Part shown: positions 33,724-39,776 of the stretch, piece by piece | Position numbering within the stretch: the stretch's first letter is position 1 | Layout: every line of letters starts with the position of its first letter | Source of the DNA: Maricaulis parjimensis | Lineage (GTDB): Bacteria; Pseudomonadota; Alphaproteobacteria; Caulobacterales; Maricaulaceae | Direction of reading: 5' to 3' | Assembly (NCBI RefSeq): GCF_016817355.1 | Contig: NZ_JADOTT010000008.1 | Span: 1 to 39,776 of the forward strand | Length of the DNA stretch: 39,776 nt | Notes under the pieces: model-generated | Database searches by the model: none | What the model was told of the DNA's origin: nothing | What the model saw: only the letters and a program-made list of their open reading frames with translations | Made by a program: the position numbers and the translations under genes

Positions 33724-34536
33724 ATGAAATACATTCAGGCTTTCACAGCCATGGCCGCGCTGGCCCTGACATCGGTGCCGTCCTGGGCGCAGGATGAGGC
33801 CACCGAAACCGCGCTGAGCGGACTGGCCGACACCTTCGCGCGCGGCTTTTATGCCCGCGATGCCGAGCAGGTGTTGTCCACGGTGCATCCGGAATTGTCC
33901 AAGCTGGGCCTGCGGCCGAACTTTCAGGGCTTCGGTCCGATGGCCGTGGAGAATCTGACGCCGGGCGATCTTCTGATCCTGGGCGAGCACTATAATGCCG
34001 ATGGCCGTCTGGACCCGGTCAGCTCGACCGTGGATGTGCGCTTCTTTGACACGACGGCGGATGTCGGCGTGTTCCAGCTGACGGCGGATACGGACTGGTA
34101 TGATTTCTTCCTGGGCACGCGCATCAATGGCGAGTGGGTGCTGGTGAATTGCGCCTATGGCGCTTTCCAGTGGATCGACAATCCGGACCGCGAGACGCAT
34201 TTCGCCCAGATCCGCGAACAGGTGGAGGCCTATGCGGCGGCCTGGGATGCCGGTGATGCAGCGGGTGTGGTGGCCTCGGTCTATCCTGATTTCGACCGCC
34301 GCCATGTCGACCGGTCCGGTGCGCGGGAATTTCTGGCACCGGAGACGCTGGAAACCATCGCCTTTTCGGTGACCGATGCGGGCGCGAGCGAGACAGCGTC
34401 GCAAGTCACGGTCTTCGAGGCGACCCGGGCCACCGGCGCAGCGCGTATCGACGCGGAAGACCGGACCGAATGGGTCTTCCTGCTGCGCGTCGCCGGTGAG
34501 TGGCGGATCGTGAACAGTTTCTGGGCCCCGGCCTGA
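33724..34536 (+). CDS. Secreted protein with two NTF2-like domains
   Basis: This encodes 270 residues. Signal peptide KYIQAFTAMAALALTSVPSWAQ is followed by two NTF2-like units in tandem: residues ~25-145 (LADTFARGFYARDAEQVLSTVHPELSKLG to GEWVLVNCAYGAFQW) and ~155-270 (REQVEAYAAAWDAGDAAGVVASVYPDF to GEWRIVNSFWAP). Each begins with a long helix and ends with a GEW-[IV]-VN strand, so internal duplication is evident. The first resembles lumazine-binding-like (DUF4878/Lumazine_bd_2) proteins. GAGGGGAGAG precedes ATG 33724. Periplasmic ligand binding is plausible; no catalytic residues are recognised. Confidence 0.75.
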   Translation: MKYIQAFTAMAALALTSVPSWAQDEATETALSGLADTFARGFYARDAEQVLSTVHPELSKLGLRPNFQGFGPMAVENLTPGDLLILGEHYNADGRLDPVSSTVDVRFFDTTADVGVFQLTADTDWYDFFLGTRINGEWVLVNCAYGAFQWIDNPDRETHFAQIREQVEAYAAAWDAGDAAGVVASVYPDFDRRHVDRSGAREFLAPETLETIAFSVTDAGASETASQVTVFEATRATGAARIDAEDRTEWVFLLRVAGEWRIVNSFWAPA

Positions 34537-34561
34537 GGCAGGGCCAGTCCGGTCAGTCCGG

Positions 34562-35212
34562 TCAGACGTCGGCTTCGGCGTCTGGCTGGGCTTCCGGTGC
34601 GGCGGCCGCGAAAGCGGGCAGGGCGCGAGCGGCTTCGTCGGCGGCGACCAGGGTCGGGCAGTTGGACAGGTCTGCACCCCAGCGGCGGGCATTATACATT
34701 TGCGGCACGAGATAGATCTCGGTCATGCCGGGCTGGTCGCCGTGGAGGAAGGGCGTGGTGCGGTCGTGCGCCGCGACGAGGACTTCCAGGGATTCCAGGC
34801 CGGACTGGATCCAGCGCTGGGCCCAGGCCTTCATCCCCTCGAACCCGGTTCCGCCTTCAGCGGCGACAGCCTTGAGGATGCGCAGATTCTGCACCGGATG
34901 GATGTCGCAGCCGATGATCGAGGCCCAGCCGCGCACGGTGCAGCGGGCTGAAGGATCGGACGGCAGGAGGGCCGGGTCCGGCCAGGTCTCGTCGATCCAT
35001 TCCAGGATGGCCGGCGATTGCAGAAAGGTCTCGCCCTCATGCTTGAGCACGGGGACCAGGCCCTGGGGCTGGATGGCGCGCCAGGCCTCGCCGTTTTGCT
35101 CGCCCTCTTTCAGATTGACGGTGATCTGGTCATAGGCGACGCCCTTCATGTTGAGGGCAATGCGCAGGCGATAGGCGGCGCTGGAGCGCCAATAGCCGTA
35201 AAGCGTGGTCAT
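34562..35212 (-). CDS. maiA: Maleylacetoacetate (or maleylpyruvate) isomerase, zeta GST
   Basis: This 216-residue zeta-class glutathione transferase uses glutathione to isomerise maleylacetoacetate to fumarylacetoacetate (tyrosine/homogentisate route) or maleylpyruvate to fumarylpyruvate (gentisate route). The N-terminal thioredoxin-like domain carries the zeta motif YWRSSAAYRLRIALNMKG with catalytic Ser, then LVPVLKHEGETFLQSPAILEWIDE. The helical domain has IIGCDIHPVQNLRILK and CPTLVAADEAARALPAF. It overlaps the upstream hydrolase gene by 4 bp (ATGA). Confidence 0.88.
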   Translation of the reverse strand: MTTLYGYWRSSAAYRLRIALNMKGVAYDQITVNLKEGEQNGEAWRAIQPQGLVPVLKHEGETFLQSPAILEWIDETWPDPALLPSDPSARCTVRGWASIIGCDIHPVQNLRILKAVAAEGGTGFEGMKAWAQRWIQSGLESLEVLVAAHDRTTPFLHGDQPGMTEIYLVPQMYNARRWGADLSNCPTLVAADEAARALPAFAAAAPEAQPDAEADV

Positions 35213-35859
35213 GCATCCGTCTCCGGCTGGAAGGTGAAGCGCAGGGTGGGCAGGCCCTCGACACAGGCCTCAACCGTGTCACCCGGCTGGAGCGCGGCGA
35301 CACCGGCCGGCGTGCCGGTAAAGACGAGATCGCCCGGCCCCAGGACGAAATAGCGCGACAGTTCCGCCAGCATGGCCGCCGGGTCGAGGATCATCTGTGA
35401 GAGATCGCCGGACTGGCGCGGCTCGCCATTGACGCTGAGCGTGACGGCGCCGGAAGCCGGCGGCGGGCCGAGGCGCAGCGCCCCGGTGGGCGCGGACTGG
35501 TGGAAGGCCTTGGCGATTTCCCACGGGGCGGCCTTGGCCTTCAGCTTGGTCTGGATATCGCGGCGGGTGAGGTCGACCCCCACTCCACTGGCGACAATCT
35601 TTCCGCCTTCGCCGAGCGCGAGCACCATCTCCACCTCATGATGCAGATCATCCGTTTCCGGCGGGAAGGGCAGGCTGTCCTGTGTGGTGACCGCATCGGC
35701 ATGCTTGCAGAAGAAGAGCGGTTCGGCAGCGGCCCCCATTTCCTTGGCATGGTCGGCATAATTGCGTCCGATGCAGAAGACGCGGGCGACCGGAAATGTG
35801 TCGTCGCTGCCATCAATGGCCAGGCGAGGCGGGGCGGGGAGGGTGATGATATCGCTCAT
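35209..35859 (-). CDS. Fumarylacetoacetate hydrolase family protein
   Basis: This 216-residue protein comes from ATG 35859; an upstream extension lacks homology. It is the short FAH form typical of fumarylpyruvate hydrolase (NagK-like) and YcgM-type enzymes rather than the ~420-residue fumarylacetoacetase. FPVARVFCIGRNYADHAKEMG, the metal-binding HHEVEMVLALG (usually HYEIEL) and LGPGDLVFTGTPAGV are the family landmarks. With the coupled isomerase it would complete either maleylacetoacetate or maleylpyruvate breakdown. Size and the GRNYADHAKEMG start favour the gentisate-type substrate. No ring-cleaving dioxygenase is in this window. Confidence 0.87.
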   Translation of the reverse strand: MSDIITLPAPPRLAIDGSDDTFPVARVFCIGRNYADHAKEMGAAAEPLFFCKHADAVTTQDSLPFPPETDDLHHEVEMVLALGEGGKIVASGVGVDLTRRDIQTKLKAKAAPWEIAKAFHQSAPTGALRLGPPPASGAVTLSVNGEPRQSGDLSQMILDPAAMLAELSRYFVLGPGDLVFTGTPAGVAALQPGDTVEACVEGLPTLRFTFQPETDA

Positions 35860-35943
35860 GGTGTTGAGATAACGCGCCTTGAAGCCTTCCGTCGAGACGT
35901 CATCTGGCTTGCAGCTGCGCGCGGCTTCCGGCAAGTCTGGCGC

Positions 35944-36417
35944 ATGCAGGATTCAGCCGACTCCAAATCCGAAGACATGCTGCGCCTGGGCGATTATCTG
36001 CCCTATCGCCTGGCGGTAACGTCCAACCTGGTCAGCCGGCTGGTAGCGACGGCCTATCAATCCCGTTTCGGCATTTCGATCTGGGAATGGCGCGTGATTG
36101 CCATTCTGGGCGAGGGCGTACCGATGACGGCGCAGGCCATCGCTGACAGTGCGGCCATGGACAAGGTTTCAGTGAGCCGGGCTGTTCGCAGCCTGGTGGA
36201 CCGGGATCTGGTGCAGCGCGAGAGCCATGGTTCCGACGGCCGGGCCCGTCTCCTGCGTCTCACCCCGGACGGGGAAAGGATCTACCGCGAGATCACGCCG
36301 GTGGCGCTGGCCGAGGAAGCGGCGCTGGTTGCGGAGCTCAGCGAGCACGAGGTGGAAGCCTTGTCCGGCTTGCTCGACCGGCTGCGCCATCGGGCAGAAG
36401 GGCTCATGACGCGCTAG
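35944..36417 (+). CDS. MarR family transcriptional regulator
   Basis: This 157-residue winged-helix regulator starts at ATG 35944. LPYRLAVTSNLVSRLVATAYQSRFGISIWEWRVIAIL leads into the recognition helix MTAQAIADSAAMDKVSVSRAVRSLVDRDLVQRE and the wing SDGRARLLRLTPDGERIY, all typical MarR features. It lies divergent to the hydrolase-isomerase operon, with 84 bp between starts, so it is the likely ligand-responsive repressor of that operon. It overlaps the 3' end of the convergent PqiA-like gene by 14 bp. Confidence 0.93.
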   Translation: MQDSADSKSEDMLRLGDYLPYRLAVTSNLVSRLVATAYQSRFGISIWEWRVIAILGEGVPMTAQAIADSAAMDKVSVSRAVRSLVDRDLVQRESHGSDGRARLLRLTPDGERIYREITPVALAEEAALVAELSEHEVEALSGLLDRLRHRAEGLMTR

Positions 36418-36943
36418 CCTCATTCCTTTCGGAGGCGTCCTGTTCGCGCAATTGCGCGCTGATCCGGCCGGAGACGAGCATGGCGATGAGCGTGGCCGCT
36501 GCGAAAACGGCAATGCCGGGCTGAGGCTGGGCATTGAACAGAAAACTGCCACGCAGGCTGAAAACGGTGACGGCGACGACCAGTACGTCCGCCATGGACC
36601 ATTTGCCGAGCCATTCGAGCCACGCGATCGAGCGATGACTGACCTGCGTCAGCGGGGCGAATTGAAGCCACCACATCCAGACCAGTTTGGTCAGAGGGAA
36701 GACAAGCGAAAACAGGCCCACAGCGAGCGCCAGCAGCCAAGCCTCGTGTCTGGCCAAACTCATGACCAGACCGATCAAGCTGTGGTCGTCAACCAGGAAA
36801 CCGATCTGACTGGTTTTTATTGCAGGCGCGAAAAGCCCTATGGGGTATAGCAGACTGGCCAGCAAGAGCCCGGCTGTTGATGCCTGTCCCTTGGCTGTGT
36901 CCGCGAGCGCGGTTTTGCGTTTTCCCGGCAAGTTCGTGCGCAT
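36404..36943 (-). CDS. PqiA-like membrane protein
   Basis: This 179-residue inner-membrane protein comes from ATG 36943; the ribosome binding site is poor and the frame stays open to 37000. Four hydrophobic helices are visible: GLLLASLLYPIGLFAPAI, WLLALAVGLFSLVFPLTKLVWMWW, SMADVLVVAVTVFSLRG and IAVFAAATLIAMLVSG. The second half (LVFPLTKLVWMWW ... RSIAWLEWLGKWSMADVLVVAV) is the single PqiA unit. PqiA proteins anchor MCE proteins of the Pqi system; here PqiB and PqiC are not adjacent, so it is an orphan or works elsewhere. The zinc-ribbon usually before PqiA is absent. Confidence 0.8.
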   Translation of the reverse strand: MRTNLPGKRKTALADTAKGQASTAGLLLASLLYPIGLFAPAIKTSQIGFLVDDHSLIGLVMSLARHEAWLLALAVGLFSLVFPLTKLVWMWWLQFAPLTQVSHRSIAWLEWLGKWSMADVLVVAVTVFSLRGSFLFNAQPQPGIAVFAAATLIAMLVSGRISAQLREQDASERNEASAS

Positions 36944-37073
36944 AATTGCCAATTGAGCGCTGAAATGGCGACAAATTGATGGCGGATTTCTGCAAAGCAA
37001 GAAATGTTTGCCAGAAGCGGTTTGGTTGCAAAAAATATTGCGTGAATTCTTTGGTTGTTGAGCGGTCGTGCGG

Positions 37074-37096
37074 CGTTATGTCGATCTGTCATAACG
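37074..37096. promoter_or_regulatory. Inverted repeat upstream of the YfiR-like/TonB operon
   Basis: CGTTATG (37074-37080) and CATAACG (37090-37096) are perfect 7-bp arms with a 9-bp centre, in an A+T-rich divergent intergenic region of about 246 bp (36944-37189), 94 bp upstream of the YfiR-like start. It fits a dimeric regulator site, perhaps controlling metal- or carbon-dependent expression of the receptor. Rest of the gap: no gene seen. Confidence 0.45.
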
Positions 37097-37189
37097 TATT
37101 ACCTAGCGGAAATTGCTGGTTAATTTCTCGCGCATACTGAGCCCGGCATGGGATGCCAGAACGCATCCGCAGTTTGAGCAGGGGCTTTC

Positions 37190-37699
37190 ATGCGAAATAT
37201 TCTTCTGCCGGTCCTGGCCGGCGCAATGCTTTCTTTCCCCGCCATGGCCGAAACCACCCAGCGCGATCTTGAAGTGATCGGTCGCGCCCTGAGCTTCGTT
37301 GACGGAGCCAGCGGGTCGGACCGGACTGTGGCCATTGTTTATGACGCAGCCAGCGAGGGCGAAGCCCAGGCGCTGGCCAGCACGATGGCCGGTGGTCTGT
37401 CGGCCGGTCGTGTCACCCTGAATGCGCGCCTGGTGCCGCTGGCGGATGCCGGCAGCCTGTCCGGATCGGACGCGGCCGTGCTGCTGGGCGCCGCCTCTGG
37501 CGATGCCGGCGTGTTTTCCGCGGCCAGCTCGGCCGGCGTGATGACCGTTTCCACCGATATGGGCTGCGTGCAAAGCGGCAATTGCGTGATGGGGGTGCAG
37601 TCGGCGCCGTCCGTTCGCATCGTCGTCAATCGCGGCGCGGCTGATGCCTCCTCGGTCTCCTTCGCGGCGGCTTTCGCCATGATGATTGAAGAAATCTAG
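37190..37699 (+). CDS. YfiR/DUF4154-like periplasmic protein
   Basis: This encodes 169 residues with a signal peptide (RNILLPVLAGAMLSFPAMA). The core pattern is strand TVAIVYDAASEGEAQALASTMAGG, a middle SDAAVLLGAASGDAGVF, and a C-terminal block with MTVSTDMGCVQSGNCVMGVQ and RIVVNRGAADASSVSFAAAFAMMIEEI. This is reminiscent of YfiR-type DUF4154 proteins, whose SSxxF end resembles this SSVSFAAAF. Two cysteines may form a disulfide. GAGCAGGGG gives the ribosome binding site. It lies 16 bp before the TonB receptor gene, a pairing seen in other proteobacteria. Confidence 0.68.
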   Translation: MRNILLPVLAGAMLSFPAMAETTQRDLEVIGRALSFVDGASGSDRTVAIVYDAASEGEAQALASTMAGGLSAGRVTLNARLVPLADAGSLSGSDAAVLLGAASGDAGVFSAASSAGVMTVSTDMGCVQSGNCVMGVQSAPSVRIVVNRGAADASSVSFAAAFAMMIEEI

Positions 37700-37715
37700 G
37701 CGAAACAAGGAATTA

Positions 37716-39737
37716 ATGAGAAAAATCATGAAGAACATCCTCCTCACGACCTCTGTTTCTGCTCTCGCTGCCGGCCTGGTTGCGACTGCGGGCGCTTCTG
37801 CCCAGCAGCTCGACTACGCCATGATGAGCGAGCTCTTTGGTGAGCCGGTCACGGCGGGTGCCACGGGTGCCCCGCAGCGTGCTTCCGACGTCCCGGCCAC
37901 GATGATCATCATCACCCAGGATGATATCGAGCGCGCGCCGGAATTCGATATTCCGGGCATCCTGCGCCACTATGCGGGCATCGATTTCACCCGCTACAGC
38001 TTTGGTGACAGCCAGGTTTCCATCCGCGGTGCCGCCGCGGGCTACTCGCCGCGCCTTCTGGTTCTGGTGAATGGTCGCGAAGTCTATCTGGACAGCTATG
38101 GCTATACGGCCTGGTCGACCCTGCCGGTCCAGCTGGAAGAGATCCAGCAGATCGAAGTCGTCAAAGGCGCCCAGTCCGCCCTCTACGGCTTCAACGCTGT
38201 GGCCGGTGTGGTGAACATCATCACCCGCAATCCGCAGACCGAGAATTACGGAAATTTCCGCGCCAATGTCGGCTCGAATGGTTATGCCGATGTGGCCCTG
38301 ACCTATGGTCGCAGCTTCGGTGATCGCGCTGCCGTGCGGATCAGCTATGGCAATGCCGCAGCGGATGAATTCACGGCACTGAATACTGGTGCGGCCTCCC
38401 TGAGCACGGGCGATTTCACGCGCGAAACCGCAGCGGTCCAGGGTAGTTTCCAGCTCACCGAGAATGTCAGCCTGACCGCGGAAGCCACGCATTCCGAAGT
38501 CGGCCAGCAGGAAATGACGAGCATCTATCTGCCGGCCAGCACGGTCTATGAGCTCACCTCCTATCGGGGTGTTGTCGAGGCCGACACGAGTTTCGGTTTT
38601 GTGACCGCGACGGCCTATCGCAATGAGACCGAGATCGCCTACAGCTTCGGTCCGCTGACTTCGGACCTGACAGTCGTTCAGCTGGAAGACCTGTTCAAGA
38701 TCGGCACCGATGACACGATCCGTCTGTCGGTCGAGTTCCGCGACGGCAATTCCATCTCCTTCCCGAACCCGGGCAATGGCGATTTCGGTTATACGACCTG
38801 GTCCGCTTCGGCGATGTGGAACCACAAGTTCTCCAGCGCCCTGGATCTGACCCTGGCCGGTCGTTTTGATAATCTGGAATGGGAACGCGAAGGCTCACCC
38901 AACCCGATTTTCTACCCGTTCAGCCAGGCTGATTATTCGGTCAGCTATGAAGAGTTCAGCTATAATGCGGCTCTGACCTGGCGTCCGGAATTCGGCGGCA
39001 CGGTCCGTTTCATGACGGGCCGCGGCATCCAGGCTCCGTCCATGTTCGACATCGGCTTCACGCTGAATGGCACGATTGGCACGGTTCCGTTTGCCATTTC
39101 GGGCAATCCGGACATGGAGACCTCGGTCGTGACCAATTACGAGATTGCCTATGACCGCAATTTCGCTTCGGGTCTCCAGCTGCGGTCTGCTGTCTTCTTC
39201 GAGCAGAATGACGACATCAAGGGGGCTTTCGGTCTGGCTCCGGACATGTTCAACCCGCTGAGCGGCGTGCCGGTCTTCCTGTACGACAACCGCGGTGACA
39301 CCGAGACGCTGGGCGCTGAAGTCAGCCTGTCCGGTTCCTTCGGTGAAGCCTGGTCCTGGGATGCGAACTACACTTTCCAGGCTGTGCATGACGATATTGT
39401 CGGCTTCCCGACGGGTACGGTGCGGGACTTTGAGGCGACCACGCCGATGCATCTGGCCAATCTGCATTTGGGCTGGACGGGCGGCCGCCTGACGATCGAT
39501 GGCTATCTCAACTACGTCTCTGACGTGATGATGCCGTCGCAGCCGACCTTCGGTTCGCTGACCGTGGAACCGGTCAATGCTTATGTGGCCGGTTCGCTGC
39601 GGGCCAATTTCGAACTTCGTGAAAACCTGGTCCTATCTGCCACCGCACAGAACATCACTTTCGGTGCCGGTGAAGCCACGAGCACGCATTTCGAGACCGC
39701 TGGCCGTTACTGGCTGGGCTTGCGCGCCTCGTTCTGA
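37716..39737 (+). CDS. TonB-dependent outer-membrane receptor
   Basis: This encodes 673 residues from ATG 37716 (AAGGA 5 bp upstream); ATG 37728 is an alternative and an in-frame TTG occurs at 37686. The signal peptide ends about ATAGASAQ. The plug domain shows PATMIIITQDDIERAPEFDIPGILRHYAGIDFTRYSFGDSQVSIRG and LLVLVNGREVYLDSYG ... QIEVVKGAQSALYGFNAVAGVVNIITR. About 22 beta-strands follow, ending in ETAGRYWLGLRASF with a terminal Phe required by BAM. It is close in length to BtuB/FepA-type receptors; substrate unknown. Repeated VSLTAEATHSEV-like strands are normal barrel. Confidence 0.93.
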   Translation: MRKIMKNILLTTSVSALAAGLVATAGASAQQLDYAMMSELFGEPVTAGATGAPQRASDVPATMIIITQDDIERAPEFDIPGILRHYAGIDFTRYSFGDSQVSIRGAAAGYSPRLLVLVNGREVYLDSYGYTAWSTLPVQLEEIQQIEVVKGAQSALYGFNAVAGVVNIITRNPQTENYGNFRANVGSNGYADVALTYGRSFGDRAAVRISYGNAAADEFTALNTGAASLSTGDFTRETAAVQGSFQLTENVSLTAEATHSEVGQQEMTSIYLPASTVYELTSYRGVVEADTSFGFVTATAYRNETEIAYSFGPLTSDLTVVQLEDLFKIGTDDTIRLSVEFRDGNSISFPNPGNGDFGYTTWSASAMWNHKFSSALDLTLAGRFDNLEWEREGSPNPIFYPFSQADYSVSYEEFSYNAALTWRPEFGGTVRFMTGRGIQAPSMFDIGFTLNGTIGTVPFAISGNPDMETSVVTNYEIAYDRNFASGLQLRSAVFFEQNDDIKGAFGLAPDMFNPLSGVPVFLYDNRGDTETLGAEVSLSGSFGEAWSWDANYTFQAVHDDIVGFPTGTVRDFEATTPMHLANLHLGWTGGRLTIDGYLNYVSDVMMPSQPTFGSLTVEPVNAYVAGSLRANFELRENLVLSATAQNITFGAGEATSTHFETAGRYWLGLRASF

Positions 39738-39744
39738 TCCTGAC

Positions 39745-39776
39745 GCCCCGGCCTGGATATCAGGCCGGGGCGGTTT
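39745..39776 (+). terminator. Intrinsic terminator after the TonB receptor gene
   Basis: GCCCCGGCCTG (39745-39755), loop GATAT and CAGGCCGGGGC (39761-39771) form a perfect 11-bp stem, followed by GGTTT at the end of the window. It lies 7 bp after the stop codon. The U-run may continue beyond the window. Confidence 0.85.

Overview
The window looks like chromosome of a marine, dimorphic-type alphaproteobacterium. Coding DNA is GC-rich, genes are packed with ATGA, GTGA and TGATG overlaps, and the order thyA - mazG-like - folA - hflK - hflC - DUF2065 - Do-like protease is familiar from alphaproteobacteria. The mixture of genes, including a TipN-like coiled-coil protein and a TonB receptor paired with a YfiR-like gene, suggests the Maricaulis/Hyphomonadaceae neighbourhood. 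That placement is an inference; no rRNA or other diagnostic marker is present.

Positions 1-2050 are accessory DNA. First comes a run of seven perfect short-loop hairpins (9-241). Then follows a cassette-like array: three small unrelated genes (490-798 plus, 1002-1427 plus, 1575-1763 minus), each lying between copies of a ~92-bp imperfect palindromic repeat whose arms read AAAACAGGGACACACACCA and its complement. Two copies are complete, and arm remnants bound the array at 417 and 1969. This is the most unusual part of the window.

Positions 2058-11006 hold housekeeping genes: a SpoIIAA-like protein, thymidylate/folate genes, the HflKC membrane complex with a DUF2065 partner, a periplasmic serine protease, miaA, a secreted SnoaL-like protein, and a divergent ketol-acid reductoisomerase. 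Positions 11067-18136 hold a CII-like DNA-binding candidate, a VTT-domain membrane protein and the elongasome cluster mreB-mreC-mreD-mrdA-rodA. A strong intrinsic terminator sits just before the sodium symporter gene (18251), which converges on a proline iminopeptidase.

Positions 20676-26311 hold a lipoprotein, a SAM methyltransferase and, on the minus strand, a translationally coupled trio of GT4 glycosyltransferase, SAM methyltransferase and alpha/alpha-toroid protein. A divergent MFS transporter follows. The trio looks like an uncharacterised glycoconjugate or glycolipid modification pathway. Positions 26322-29831 encode a complete Mla-type phospholipid ABC importer/exporter (STAS-MlaE, MlaF, MlaD, auxiliary lipoprotein), converging on a large TipN-like membrane coiled-coil protein.

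Positions 32012-39776 hold a small membrane protein, a DUF418 membrane protein flanked by inverted repeats, a secreted double NTF2-like protein, an isomerase/hydrolase pair of aromatic catabolism with a divergent MarR regulator, a PqiA-like membrane protein, and a YfiR-like/TonB-dependent receptor pair that ends in a strong terminator at the window edge.
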